A stretch of DNA of 64,000 nucleotides, taken from assembly GCA_963698715.1 (NCBI GenBank), contig CAVORW010000002.1, positions 186,001 through 250,000 of the forward strand. Direction: 5' to 3'. The position numbers and the translations under genes were made by a program. Within the stretch, counting starts at the first letter, position 1; the number at the start of each line of letters is the position of its first letter. Positions 42,548-52,104 of this stretch are shown here, piece by piece. A model generated the notes under the pieces. The model saw nothing but the letters and a program-made list of their open reading frames with translations. It ran no database searches and was not told where the DNA came from. This DNA is from CAWHJB01 sp963698715 (lineage in GTDB: Bacteria; Chloroflexota; Anaerolineae; Anaerolineales; UBA4823).

Positions 42548-43657
42548 TTGACAGACACTAGAATCGAAAAATACGCCCGTATCCTGGTCGAATACTCGAC
42601 CCAGGTAAAACCTGGCGACAAGGTTGCCATTCTCACCAGTACCGGTGCCGAAGAATTGGTTAAAGTGCTGTATGGTTTAATCCTGGACTGCGGCGGACAC
42701 CCGCATGTCTTGTTTGATTTTGCCGATCAGGATGAGATCTTTTTCGAACACGCCAATGACAGCCAGCTGGATTTCTTGCCGGTCTTTCATAAAACGGCCT
42801 TCGAAGAGTTTGATGTGCTGCTCAAGATCCGGGCTGAACCCAATACCCGCGCCCTGGGTAAAGTGGATTTGGCTCGTATGAGCCACCGGCAGCGCAGCCT
42901 GGCCCCTTTGCTTCAGGCCCAGATGGAACGCGGCGCGGCTGGTTCTTTGCGCTGGATGAGCACTCTTTTCCCTACCCGCGCTTATGCGATGGAAGCCGAG
43001 ATGGGGTTCCAGGAATACCAGGATTTTGTTTTTCGTGCCTGTCACGCCGACCTGGATACAGAAGATCCGGTCGCTTATTGGCAGGCCGTCCAGACCGAGC
43101 AGGATGCGATCATTGCTCGAATTGAAGGCCACGATCGGGTTGTATTGCGGGGCCCAAACGTGGATTTAAGCCTGTCCGTGAAAGGGCGCAAGTTGATGAA
43201 CGCTTGCGGCACCAACAACATGCCAGATGGGGAAATCTTTACCGGCCCGGTGGAAGAATCGGTTAATGGCTGGGTGCGGTTCACCTATCCGGCGGTCACT
43301 CAGGGTCGTGTGGTGGAGGGCGTTGAACTGAAATTTCAGGACGGCAAGGTGGTGAGCGCAACCGCTGAGAAAAACCAGGATTTTTTGCTGCGCATGCTTG
43401 ACGCCGACCCCGGAGCCCGTTACCTGGGTGAATTTGCCATTGGAACCAATTATGAGATCGACCGTTTTACCCGCAGCATACTTTTTGACGAGAAAATCGG
43501 CGGCAGTTTTCATATAGCTGTGGGAGCAGGCTATCCAGAAACCGGCAGCCATAATAAATCGATAATCCATTGGGATATGATCTGCGATATGCGCCAGGAT
43601 TCGGAAATTCTGATCGATGGCGAGACGTTCTACCGCAACGGGAAGTTCATCGACTGA
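42548..43657 (+). CDS. M29-family aminopeptidase (AmpS/PepS-like)
   Basis: 369 residues from a TTG at 42548, chosen because AGGAG lies 5 nt upstream and the product then starts TDTRIEKYARILVEYSTQVKPGDKV like other members. The longer frame starting at 42500 has no such site. The metal ligands are in 'GEIFTGPVEESVNG' (Glu), 'GEFAIGTNYEIDR' (Glu), 'FDEKIGGSFHIAVGAGYPETG' (Glu, His), 'SIIHWDMICDM' (His, Asp). These enzymes need two Co/Zn ions and cleave N-terminal residues of peptides. It is transcribed away from the polysaccharide operon. Confidence 0.92.
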   Translation: MTDTRIEKYARILVEYSTQVKPGDKVAILTSTGAEELVKVLYGLILDCGGHPHVLFDFADQDEIFFEHANDSQLDFLPVFHKTAFEEFDVLLKIRAEPNTRALGKVDLARMSHRQRSLAPLLQAQMERGAAGSLRWMSTLFPTRAYAMEAEMGFQEYQDFVFRACHADLDTEDPVAYWQAVQTEQDAIIARIEGHDRVVLRGPNVDLSLSVKGRKLMNACGTNNMPDGEIFTGPVEESVNGWVRFTYPAVTQGRVVEGVELKFQDGKVVSATAEKNQDFLLRMLDADPGARYLGEFAIGTNYEIDRFTRSILFDEKIGGSFHIAVGAGYPETGSHNKSIIHWDMICDMRQDSEILIDGETFYRNGKFID

Positions 43658-43746
43658 TGAATTGAGGAGCGCGCCCACCTTGTTGCCCATGGTGCGAACG
43701 CTGTTGGGTGGAATCTATATATTAATTCACTTGTTGCTGGACGAAA

Positions 43747-44634
43747 ATGATACCTAAAAAATTATCGCGCCTGGCGCTTGGAGCTCTTGGATTGGGGGCA
43801 GGCATTTACTTAGTGCTGCGCCAGCGATCTCACCCAGTGCCCGATCATCCATTCCTGGAGATTGACACACCGATTGTGATGGCTCACCGGGGGGGTCAAG
43901 GGTTGTGGCCCCCGAACACGCTTTATGCATTCCAGGAGGCGGTGTCTCTCGGGGTGGATGTGCTCGAGTTAGACATTCATCGTACAGTGGATGGTGTGCT
44001 GGTGGTCCGGCATGACCCTACCGTGGATGCCACCACCAACGGTAGTGGATACATCCGGGAGATGACTCTGGCTGAGATAAAATCTCTGGATGCCGGCTAT
44101 ACCTTGTCAGCTGATGGAGGCCGAACTTTTCTCTATCGAGGGCAGGGGATCACGATCCCAACCCTGGCGGAAGTCTTACAAGCTTTTCCCCAGATGCGAT
44201 TAAATATCGATATTAAACCAGAAGAGCCAGCGGTTGTGACCACTTTTTGCCAGCTGCTAATGGATACAAACTCCCTGGAGCGGGTAATGGTCGGTTCTTT
44301 CCATGACCTGCAGTTGCGCTTATTCCGGAAACTCTGTCCCCAAGTTGCAACTGCAGCTGGTGTGCGAGAAACAACGCTTTTCTTTGGCCTGGTAAATACA
44401 CTTTTAAGCGCTGCCTATCAAGGATTGGCCGAGACGTTTTCCATACCGGAATATAACGGCAGGCTGCACGTGGTCACACCGCGCTTTATTCGCGCGGCCC
44501 ACGCCCATAATATGCAGGTTCACGTCTGGACGGTCAACGAACTGGAGGATATGCGCAGGCTCCTGGATTGGGGCGTGGACTGCCTGATCACAGATTATCC
44601 GGACCGGCTGCTGGGGCTGCTAGGCCGCTTGTAG
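43747..44634 (+). CDS. Glycerophosphodiester phosphodiesterase, membrane-anchored
   Basis: 295 residues. A membrane anchor (about 6-24) is followed by the GDPD TIM barrel: 'MAHRGGQGLWPPNTLYAFQEAVSLGVDVLELDIHRTVDGVLVVRHDPTVDATTNGSG'. It has the His-Arg pair, the Glu/Asp metal ligands (ELDIH) and the second catalytic His (RHDP), and ends with 'VHVWTVNELEDMRRLLDWGVDCLITDYPDRL'. It splits glycerophosphodiesters into glycerol-3-phosphate and an alcohol, outside the cytoplasm if the anchor is N-in. The family length is matched and all catalytic residues are seen. Confidence 0.93.
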   Translation: MIPKKLSRLALGALGLGAGIYLVLRQRSHPVPDHPFLEIDTPIVMAHRGGQGLWPPNTLYAFQEAVSLGVDVLELDIHRTVDGVLVVRHDPTVDATTNGSGYIREMTLAEIKSLDAGYTLSADGGRTFLYRGQGITIPTLAEVLQAFPQMRLNIDIKPEEPAVVTTFCQLLMDTNSLERVMVGSFHDLQLRLFRKLCPQVATAAGVRETTLFFGLVNTLLSAAYQGLAETFSIPEYNGRLHVVTPRFIRAAHAHNMQVHVWTVNELEDMRRLLDWGVDCLITDYPDRLLGLLGRL

Positions 44635-44709
44635 CGCCGCTGGGGTATAGCGTTTTGCCAGGTCGTTCTTCAGGTGGTAATAAGTGGCGATCGCCGTTCC
44701 ATAGTTATT

Positions 44710-45177
44710 TTACAGATTGCCGCCAAGGGCGATCATTCCGAGCAATATACTCAGGTTAATGACCGCTCCCAAGATAAAACTGCCGAAGACATCCCGACCA
44801 GTTAACCGTCGATGGATGGTCACCAACGCAGCGGAGGCACTAAAGAAGGCCATGCTGAGCAGCACAAATGGGCCGATAGAAAGAGCGCCTATCGCCAACA
44901 ATGGAACCAGTGCTCCTACAGCAAACCAGGCTGCACTGGCCCAAAAACCAGGCAGTGGCTTTGTTCCCAGGTAGGCAGCTAGAAAGCCGAGTACACCGAG
45001 GATCGCCCAGTCCATCAATACCAATCCGGGCAGCGGCCAAATTGAGTTGCCCGGATCATTTGATTGGGAGCCTAACACCAGCATCGGTCCGGCAATGGCA
45101 ATCAGCGCGCCAACTGCCCCCAGGCCGGTTGCAAGATATTCGAGCCAGGGTCTGTGGGTTTGATTATTTTGATCCAT
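44710..45177 (-). CDS. Five-helix membrane protein of unknown function
   Basis: 155 residues from the ATG at 45177 (GAGAGAATGAG upstream). There are five hydrophobic segments (YLATGLGAVGALIAIAGPMLV, LVLMDWAILGVLGFLAAYLG, ASAAWFAVGALVPLLAIGALSIG, VLLSMAFFSASAALVTI, FILGAVINLSILLGMIAL). The N-terminus is hydrophilic with no signal peptide. I know no family. It converges with the GDPD gene and lies downstream of cydDC on the same strand (gap 76 nt), so it could be the last gene of the cyd transcript, but no evidence links them. Confidence 0.65.
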   Translation of the reverse strand: MDQNNQTHRPWLEYLATGLGAVGALIAIAGPMLVLGSQSNDPGNSIWPLPGLVLMDWAILGVLGFLAAYLGTKPLPGFWASAAWFAVGALVPLLAIGALSIGPFVLLSMAFFSASAALVTIHRRLTGRDVFGSFILGAVINLSILLGMIALGGNL

Positions 45178-45253
45178 CTCATTCTCTCTCGACCTCATTT
45201 AAAAGCTGTTAAAGCCCAGTCCTGTGGAGGATGCCTGTGGCTACGTTATTCGA

Positions 45254-48200
45254 TTATACATCTGCCAAAACCTGGTTTTGAAGCTGCCACATCCGGGCGT
45301 ATAAGCCGCCGGCTGCCAGGAGAGCAGTATGCTGACCGCGCTCGACCACCTGGCTGTGATCCATGACCAGAATCTCGTCCATTCGGTCCATCTCTATCAG
45401 GCGGTGAGTGATCATCAGCGTGGTTCGGCCTTGCATGGCAGTCCGGATGGCGCTCAGCACCTGTCGTTCGGTGATCGCATCCAGGTTGGCGGTTGCTTCG
45501 TCCAGAATGAGCAAAGGCGGTTCTTTGATTAACGCCCGGGCGATCGCAAGCCGCTGGCGTTCGCCACCACTCAGCCGCAGTCCTTGTTCACCAATCCAGG
45601 TGTCATAGCCCTCCGGCAGTTTTTCGATAAAGGTTGTTAATTGAGCTAAGTCTGCAGCCCGGTCTAGATCGGCCTGACTGGCGCCGGGAAAGGCCAGGCG
45701 CAGGTTGTCTGCCAGGCTGGCATTAAACAAATAAGTATTTTGAGTTATGACCCCGATTCTCCGGCGCAGCTCATCTGGATTAAAGGATTGCAGCTGGCGC
45801 CCTCCCAGATTAATCTCGCCTCGGTTGAATTCCCAGAAGCGCAACAACAGATTGACCAGGGTAGATTTTCCAGCGCCGCTGGGCCCGACGATTGCCAATC
45901 GGCCTCCCTCGGGTAAGCTGAAGTTCAGGCCCGAGATTGCATCAGGCAGCAGACTGTTTGAATTTGTTGCGACTGAGCCTGGATACTGGAAGGAGAGATC
46001 CTTTACCGTAAGAGTGAAGTCGGTTGGCAGGGGTCTGGGTTCGGACGGGTCCACAACGGCAGGCGGCGATTGAACGATCTCCAACAACCGCCGGGCTGAC
46101 TCCAGGTTGCTTTCGAGATATTGGGCTGCCTGAGGTAATGGTTGGACAGCCTCGAAGCTGGTTAATGCCGCCATCACCAACACACCCAGGTAGACGGCCT
46201 CGATCTGGCCGTCTCCTAGCGATTGGATAGCGAGGACCAGTGTTGACCACATCCCTAGATTGGCCAGCAAAGAACTCAGCCCGGTCTGCAAACCTGCGAT
46301 GCTTGCCAGCTTTGCCTGGCTGGTGCGCAGATTTTCGCTCCACCCAATAATCTGGGACAGTTGGCGCTGTCCCTGACCAAAGACCAGCAAATCTGCCAGG
46401 CCCTGGATGCCATCTACCAGGCTGGTATTTAGGCCTGAACGGGCAGCGACCAGTTGGCGCCCAGGGGTCCGGCTTAGTTGGCGGGTCAGAAGCGGGACAC
46501 CCATGCCGGCCAGCGCCAGAAAAATCAGCAGGTTGACAGCCAGGGCTAAATTGAAGCGGGTCAGAAAAATAAACGTCGTTCCTGCCACCAGAACTGCCAC
46601 CAACGGCGGCGCCAGAGCGCGCACATAGAAGTTTTCGAGCGATTCAATATCACCCAACATCCGGGCCAAAAGATCCCCACTGCGAAAACTGGCCAGCCTG
46701 GCAGGCGCCAGGGGCTCCAAAGCCTTATAAAACCAGACGCGCAGGCGCGCCAGCAGGCGGAATGTTACCTGGTGAGTCGTATAGCGCTCTAAATAACGAA
46801 ATACACCGCGGGTGATACCGAAAAAACGTACGCCAACAATCGCAACTTGCAGCTCAGCGATGGAAGGCTGCAGGGCGGCTTTGGAAATGATGAAAGCCGA
46901 GCTGGTCAGCAGGCCAATGCTGCTGCCGATTGTGGCAAATCCCATCAAGGTCGAAAGCGCAACCCATCCTTTAAAAGGGGCCATCAGGCTGAGCAGCTGG
47001 CGCAGGGGTGATCGCAGCTGTCCATTTTCGATCCGGATGGCTGCTTGCGTGGGCGGAGCACTTTCTGCCAGGCGGGGGATCGAGATGCTTCTGGGGGCTT
47101 CCTCGGGTGCCGTTGTCAACGGATCGTTATGATATGCTGTGACCAGCTGGCTGTATAGTCCGTTTTGATCCAGCAAGGCATTGTGATCGCCGCGTTCGAC
47201 CACGCGACCGTCTTTCAATACCAGAATTTTATCGGCCTGCATTACCGTGCTTAAGCGATGGGCGATCATCAGGGTAGAGCGACCAACCAGCAATTCGCGC
47301 AGCGCCGGCTGCAAAGCCGCTTCGTTTTCAGGGTCGAGATTTGCTGTGGCTTCATCCAGAATAATGAGGGGAGCATTTTTAAGAAAAGCCCTGGCTAAGG
47401 CCAGTCGTTGGGCCTCGCCCCCGCTGAGGGTCACAGCCCGCTCGCCAATGATAGTCTCATATCCATCTTGCAGTCTGCTAATAAAATCATCGGCGCGGGC
47501 CTGACGAGCAGCCTGGATGATTTCTTTCCGAGCGGCTTGCGGTCGCGCCAGTCGGATGTTATCCAGGATAGATCCGTAAAATAGATAAGGGTTTTGGGGG
47601 ACCATTGCGATCTGTTCACGCCAGGCCTCCGCAGGTATAGCAGAGAGCGGCAATCCGCCCGCCTTAATTTCTCCATGATCTGGATCGAGAAATCTCAACA
47701 GCAGCTGTGCCAGCGTGCTCTTGCCGGATCCGCTTGGACCCACCAATGCCAGAGTCTGGCCTGGTTCAATTTGAAAACTGACCTCATGAAGTGCAGAACG
47801 CCCGTCTGAATAACTGTAGCTGACTCGTTCGAAATGGATTGTTCCGGGCACGCTCGGTTCTTGGCTGCCTGGGCGGTGGGCATTCGCTTCTCTGTTCTCG
47901 GTTGCTTGTCCTCGAGCGGTTGTATCCAGGATTTCGAAGATTCGATTCGCAGCGGCAGCACCCGACATACCCGCATGAAAACGAGCGCCCAGCATCCGGA
48001 GCGGCAAATAAAACTCGGGCGCCAGCAGCAGTAAGAAAAAAGCCTGTTCGAAAGATAATCTTCCATATAGGAGACGCAGACCGACTTCCACCGCAACAAC
48101 CGCCGTGCTGAGGGTTGAAACCAATTCCAGAACCAGGGCCGATAGGAAAGTGACCTTCAAGACACCCATGGTTGTCTGCCGGAAGCGCTCACTTGCCTGG

Positions 48201-48868
48201 GCTATGCTCTCCGCTTGCCCCCGGCTGCGCCCGAGTGTTTTGAGAGTTGTCAGGCCTTGCAATACGTCCAAAAAATACGCTGACAGACGGCTGAGAGTCT
48301 GCCATTGACGGCGGGTTAGAGACTGAGCCAGCCCACCAATCAGGGTCATAAAAAGGGGTATCAATGGGGCAGTGACCAGCAGTACAATCCCAGACAGCGG
48401 ATCCAGCGGAAAAACAAAGGCTAGAAAGGTAAGCGGAACCATAGCAGCCAATACCAGCTGGGGCAAGAATTGGCTGAAATAAGCATCCAGGGCTTCAACC
48501 CCTTCAGTTACAACGCTGGAAAGTTCGCCTGTGCGCTCGCCATAAGTATAGGCTGGCCCAAGCGTCAGGATGTGCTCAAACAACAGGGTTCGCAGACTGG
48601 TCTTAACTCGCGCCGCAATCGCATTGGATGAGATCTCGCTGGCCCAGGCCAACCCTGCCCGTAAAACCATCACCACGAGCAAGGCAGCCAGCAGGCTTTG
48701 TAAACTACTCACTCCCTGGCCCTGCAGAAAAGCTCGGTTGATGGTCCTGCTCAACAGGTAAGCCTGCATTACGCTGACTATTCCCCCAACCATGCCAAAC
48801 CCAATTGTCAGGAACAGGTTCAGGCGACTATCAAGGGCCAGGCGGAGCAGTCGTTTATCCAGATTCAT
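45254..48868 (-). CDS. cydDC: Fused CydD-CydC ABC exporter (glutathione/cysteine, bd oxidase assembly)
   Basis: 1204 residues from the ATG at 48868. An in-frame start at 48946 would run through the hairpin and is rejected. Two complete ABC half-transporters are fused: six membrane segments plus an ATPase with GPSGSGKST and LSGGEAQR (CydD half), a linker, then six membrane segments plus an ATPase with GPSGAGKST and LSGGERQR (CydC half). CydDC exports thiols and is needed to mature cytochrome bd. In E. coli it is two proteins; a single-chain form occurs in some other bacteria. It directly follows cydA and cydB on the same strand. Confidence 0.95.
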   Translation of the reverse strand: MNLDKRLLRLALDSRLNLFLTIGFGMVGGIVSVMQAYLLSRTINRAFLQGQGVSSLQSLLAALLVVMVLRAGLAWASEISSNAIAARVKTSLRTLLFEHILTLGPAYTYGERTGELSSVVTEGVEALDAYFSQFLPQLVLAAMVPLTFLAFVFPLDPLSGIVLLVTAPLIPLFMTLIGGLAQSLTRRQWQTLSRLSAYFLDVLQGLTTLKTLGRSRGQAESIAQASERFRQTTMGVLKVTFLSALVLELVSTLSTAVVAVEVGLRLLYGRLSFEQAFFLLLLAPEFYLPLRMLGARFHAGMSGAAAANRIFEILDTTARGQATENREANAHRPGSQEPSVPGTIHFERVSYSYSDGRSALHEVSFQIEPGQTLALVGPSGSGKSTLAQLLLRFLDPDHGEIKAGGLPLSAIPAEAWREQIAMVPQNPYLFYGSILDNIRLARPQAARKEIIQAARQARADDFISRLQDGYETIIGERAVTLSGGEAQRLALARAFLKNAPLIILDEATANLDPENEAALQPALRELLVGRSTLMIAHRLSTVMQADKILVLKDGRVVERGDHNALLDQNGLYSQLVTAYHNDPLTTAPEEAPRSISIPRLAESAPPTQAAIRIENGQLRSPLRQLLSLMAPFKGWVALSTLMGFATIGSSIGLLTSSAFIISKAALQPSIAELQVAIVGVRFFGITRGVFRYLERYTTHQVTFRLLARLRVWFYKALEPLAPARLASFRSGDLLARMLGDIESLENFYVRALAPPLVAVLVAGTTFIFLTRFNLALAVNLLIFLALAGMGVPLLTRQLSRTPGRQLVAARSGLNTSLVDGIQGLADLLVFGQGQRQLSQIIGWSENLRTSQAKLASIAGLQTGLSSLLANLGMWSTLVLAIQSLGDGQIEAVYLGVLVMAALTSFEAVQPLPQAAQYLESNLESARRLLEIVQSPPAVVDPSEPRPLPTDFTLTVKDLSFQYPGSVATNSNSLLPDAISGLNFSLPEGGRLAIVGPSGAGKSTLVNLLLRFWEFNRGEINLGGRQLQSFNPDELRRRIGVITQNTYLFNASLADNLRLAFPGASQADLDRAADLAQLTTFIEKLPEGYDTWIGEQGLRLSGGERQRLAIARALIKEPPLLILDEATANLDAITERQVLSAIRTAMQGRTTLMITHRLIEMDRMDEILVMDHSQVVERGQHTALLAAGGLYARMWQLQNQVLADV

Positions 48869-48875
48869 GGCAGAG

Positions 48876-48881
48876 ATTATA
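48876..48881 (-). promoter_or_regulatory. -10 box immediately before cydDC
   Basis: TATAAT on the minus strand, 7 nt before the ATG at 48868 (spacer CTCTGCC), with no ribosome-binding site. Together with the hairpin just upstream it suggests a separate leaderless transcript of cydDC. Confidence 0.5.
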
Positions 48882-48893
48882 ACGTGAACAAGA

Positions 48894-48936
48894 TGTGGAG
48901 CTGTTTTGCGAGCCCAGCTCGCAAAACAGCTCCACA
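48894..48936 (-). terminator. 20-bp perfect hairpin between cydB and cydDC
   Basis: Exact inverted repeat TGTGGAGCTGTTTTGCGAGC with a 3-nt loop. It lies 37 nt past the cydB stop and 26 nt before the cydDC start. There is no true U-tract after it, so it may reduce rather than stop read-through. Confidence 0.6.
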
Positions 48937-48972
48937 TATACCCCACACAACAGCATTTCCCGAGGGGCCAAT

Positions 48973-50007
48973 TTAATAAGTCAAGCTTTCTGGCTCACCC
49001 GTTATGCGTTTGCGGAACACATAGTACGTCCAGCCCTGGTAAATTAATACGATCGGCACAAAAATGATCGCAACGATCGTCATTACTTGAAGCGTATAGG
49101 GGCTGGATGAAGCGTTATAGATGGTCAGGCTCCAGGCGTTGTTCAGACTGGAAACCATAACCCTAGGGAAGAGGATCAGAAACATGGTAATCAGGGCGAA
49201 GGCAATTGTAGCTGCTACGCTGCCGAATGCCCAACCATCCATTTTCCGACGGATGAAGTAGCCAGATGCCAGGATGGCAACCATGCCTGTCAGAGGAATT
49301 ATGCCAGGATTAACTCCCAGATGCGACAGGATATCGGTTGCGAAATAAGTCGCAACCAGAAAAACCAGCAGGACGAAAACGACGACGGGCCAAAGCCGGC
49401 GGGCGAGGCGGCGGGCATGATCCATCAGCTCACCGGTGGTCTTAAGGCTCAGGAAGATCGCCCCATATAGTACGAAAGTGATTACGCTTGCTACCCCAGC
49501 CAGCAGGGCATACGGGTTGAGCAAGTTGAAGAAGCCGCCCACGTAATTCATATCGGCATCGATCGGTACGCCGCGGATCAGGTTGCCAAAGGCTACACCC
49601 AGGAGCAGGGCAGGCAGCAGGCTTCCAAGAAAAATGCACCAGTCCCATAAACTGCGCCATTTGGGGTTTTCATCTTTGCTGCGGAATTCGAAAGCTACCC
49701 CGCGTGCGATTAGTGCCAGGAGCAGTAGAAAAAGCGCCAGGTAAAAACCGCTGAACAAGGTCGCATACCACTCTGGAAAGGCGGCAAATGTCGCTCCACC
49801 GGCTGTCAGGAGCCAAACTTCATTGCCATCCCAGTGCGGACCGATCGTGTTGATGATTATTCGCCGTTTATGGTCCACTCGTTGCGGATCTTTATCACGG
49901 CTGAGAAATGGCAATAAAATCCCGACCCCAAAGTCAAATCCTTCCAGCAGGAAGAAACCGATATACAAAACAGCAATTAAGATGAACCAAACGACTTGTA
50001 GATCCAT
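48973..50007 (-). CDS. cydB: Cytochrome bd oxidase subunit II
   Basis: 344 residues and eight or nine membrane segments. The conserved N-terminal region is 'WFILIAVLYIGFFLLEGFDFGVGILLPFL' and 'NTIGPHWDGNEVWLLTAGGATFAAFPEWYATLFSGFYL', the CydB signature. CydB has no metal ligands of its own but is needed to stabilise the haem b595/d site in CydA. GGAGG precedes the ATG. cydA ends 102 nt upstream. Confidence 0.95.
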   Translation of the reverse strand: MDLQVVWFILIAVLYIGFFLLEGFDFGVGILLPFLSRDKDPQRVDHKRRIIINTIGPHWDGNEVWLLTAGGATFAAFPEWYATLFSGFYLALFLLLLALIARGVAFEFRSKDENPKWRSLWDWCIFLGSLLPALLLGVAFGNLIRGVPIDADMNYVGGFFNLLNPYALLAGVASVITFVLYGAIFLSLKTTGELMDHARRLARRLWPVVVFVLLVFLVATYFATDILSHLGVNPGIIPLTGMVAILASGYFIRRKMDGWAFGSVAATIAFALITMFLILFPRVMVSSLNNAWSLTIYNASSSPYTLQVMTIVAIIFVPIVLIYQGWTYYVFRKRITGEPESLTY

Positions 50008-50109
50008 TGTCAGCCTCCTAAGCAGTTATCCAAAAGTCAGGCGGTTTGTGTTCGTCGGTGCTGGCGAAGCCCGCATCGATCACCACAAAACTACTTTTCG
50101 GATAAGTTT

Positions 50110-51504
50110 TTAATCCTGAGCTCCAACCAGCGACGGCAGTGGTTCATCTCCGGTGCCAGAGGATTGATTAACTATTGCAGGTCCAGCTTTGGCGTATTTG
50201 GACAATAAATAGATGTCTGCTACCATCAGAGCGCCATAGACCAGGGTGAAACCGATCAAAGAGATCAATACCGACGTCCCTGTCACAGTTGTTGATACAG
50301 CATCCTCGAGCTTAATCAGGCCGAAGACCGCCCACGGTGCTCGCCCAAGTTCAGTCATCAACCAGCCAAAGGTATTGGCCAGATAGGGCAAAGCGATAGC
50401 GAACAGAAACAACCTCAATACTTTTGGCCGGTTTTCGAACATCTCGCCCATCACCATGAACAAAGCGTAGAGGCCGAGCGCGGCCATCAAAAATCCTGCG
50501 CCAACCATGACTCGGAAGGACCAGTAGATGACTGCCACAGGCGGGATGTAGTTTCCCGGACCGTATGTGGTCTGGTATTGGGCTTGTAGATCGTTGATCC
50601 CCATAACTTCGCCGGACAGCTGGTTGTAAGCCATGAAACTGAGCAAGCGCGGCACCCGGATAGAGAACACTTCTCGCCGCTGAGTCAGGTCCCCGATCGT
50701 CAGCAGGGAGAAGGAGGCCGGGTTTTCGCTTTCGTACAATGCTTCAGCAGCCGCCATCTTCATGGGTTGGTTAGCCACCATATGCTGCGCCTGGCTGTGT
50801 CCGTTAAGAATGAGCAGCACAATCGAGATCGCCCCGATGATGGCTGAAATTTGAAAAGATCGATTGAAAAGGTCCAGTTCTTGCTTGCGGATCATGTTAT
50901 AGGCGCTGATTCCCATCACGAAAAATGCCCCGGTGGTCAAACCAGCCAGCACGGTATGCGGGAATTGCACCCCCAAATTTGGATTTAAGAGCAGGGCGAA
51001 GAAGTCTTGCATCTCTGCGCGGCCATTACGGATAACATACCCTACGGGCTCTTGCATAAAGGAGTTGGCGATCAAGATCCACAAGGCAGAAACATTCGAG
51101 CCGATCGCCACCAGCCACATTGCGGCCGCATGCATGCCTTTCGAAAGCTTATCCCAGCCGAAGATCCAGACCCCCAAAAAGGTCGACTCTAGGAAAAAAG
51201 CCAGCAGAGCTTCGATAGCCAGCGGGGCGCCAAAAATATCGCCCACAAACCGCGAAAACTCTGACCAGTTCATTCCAAACTGGAATTCCTGTACGATCCC
51301 CGTCACGACCCCCATTGCGAAGTTAATCAGAAATAATTTGCCCCAAAATTTGGTCATCCGTTTGTAAACTTCGTTGTTGGTGCGAACATACAGTGTTTCC
51401 ATGATCGCCACCAGCACCGAGAGCCCCAATGTCAGTGGGACAAAGAAAAAGTGATAGATTGTGGTAATTCCAAATTGCAATCTTGCTAAAATGAGTGGAT
51501 CCAT
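50110..51504 (-). CDS. cydA: Cytochrome bd oxidase subunit I
   Basis: 464 residues. His in 'TIYHFFFVPLTLG' (haem b595 ligand in the family), His in 'GHSQAQHMVANQPMKMAAAEALYE' (haem b558 region) and the 'GRAPWAVFGLIKLEDA' segment near the C-terminus are all present. The quinol (Q) loop is of the short type, since the protein is about 60 residues shorter than E. coli CydA. It oxidises quinol and reduces O2 to water with high affinity, which suits micro-oxic respiration. AAGGAGAAG lies before the ATG. It follows the Rrf2 gene. Confidence 0.96.
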   Translation of the reverse strand: MDPLILARLQFGITTIYHFFFVPLTLGLSVLVAIMETLYVRTNNEVYKRMTKFWGKLFLINFAMGVVTGIVQEFQFGMNWSEFSRFVGDIFGAPLAIEALLAFFLESTFLGVWIFGWDKLSKGMHAAAMWLVAIGSNVSALWILIANSFMQEPVGYVIRNGRAEMQDFFALLLNPNLGVQFPHTVLAGLTTGAFFVMGISAYNMIRKQELDLFNRSFQISAIIGAISIVLLILNGHSQAQHMVANQPMKMAAAEALYESENPASFSLLTIGDLTQRREVFSIRVPRLLSFMAYNQLSGEVMGINDLQAQYQTTYGPGNYIPPVAVIYWSFRVMVGAGFLMAALGLYALFMVMGEMFENRPKVLRLFLFAIALPYLANTFGWLMTELGRAPWAVFGLIKLEDAVSTTVTGTSVLISLIGFTLVYGALMVADIYLLSKYAKAGPAIVNQSSGTGDEPLPSLVGAQD

Positions 51505-51607
51505 ATTTCTTCTCCTTGCATAAAAGCTTAATGGATTCTGGTCAAGTTTGTGCGAGAAGGGATGGCCCCTCTATTACAAGCTGTGCAGCACCATTAATGT
51601 CGGAATA

Positions 51608-52078
51608 TCAGGAAAGGGGGATCGATCGATTGGACAACCCCGATTTTAACGAACTCGTCATAGCTAGCAGCCGGGCATCCACTGCCAATTCTTCCAAAGA
51701 AGTGTTTTCAAGCTCCTTGGCAATCACGAATTGCAGCCTGCCCCAGTGTGGACGAATCGGGCAGCCCGCGTTCAGAGCACAATCCTGGGGCGCTTCGAGG
51801 CACTCAGAGATCAGAAGCGGACCTTCAATGGCCTCCCAAATATGCCGCAAATTGATATCTCCCGCCTGGCGGGCTAATTGCACTCCACCGTTTGGACCGG
51901 GATAAGTGCAGATCAGTTCAACCTTGGATAGATCGGCGATAATACGCTGTAGAAATGCGCGGGGTGTTTGCATTTCATCTTGAATGGTTTGCGTGGATAT
52001 GCGGCTGCCATATGGACGTTTTGCCAGACACAACATCACCCGGACTGCGTAATCGGTGCGGCGATTTATTCGAAACAC
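51608..52078 (-). CDS. Rrf2-family Fe-S transcriptional regulator
   Basis: 156 residues. The winged helix 'RRTDYAVRVMLCLAKRPYG...ISTQTIQDEMQTPRAFLQRIIADLSKVELI' is followed by 'PGPNGGVQLAR' and the cluster-binding Cys trio Cys93, Cys100 and Cys106 (C-x6-C-x5-C). It is therefore a likely [2Fe-2S] or [4Fe-4S] sensor of O2, NO or Fe-S status, like IscR, NsrR or RsrR. The start is GTG at 52078 with GAGGTGG upstream. It is the first gene of a cluster with cydA, cydB and cydDC, and an operator-like palindrome sits upstream, so it probably represses its own operon. Confidence 0.93.
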   Translation of the reverse strand: MFRINRRTDYAVRVMLCLAKRPYGSRISTQTIQDEMQTPRAFLQRIIADLSKVELICTYPGPNGGVQLARQAGDINLRHIWEAIEGPLLISECLEAPQDCALNAGCPIRPHWGRLQFVIAKELENTSLEELAVDARLLAMTSSLKSGLSNRSIPLS

Positions 52079-52104
52079 TGTCCACCTCGGATTCTCTACC
52101 TGAG

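Noticed and set aside
48869..48946. Longer cydDC start at 48946
   Set aside because: It would be translated through a 20-bp perfect hairpin and does not match the family N-terminus, which starts at NLDKRLLRLA.
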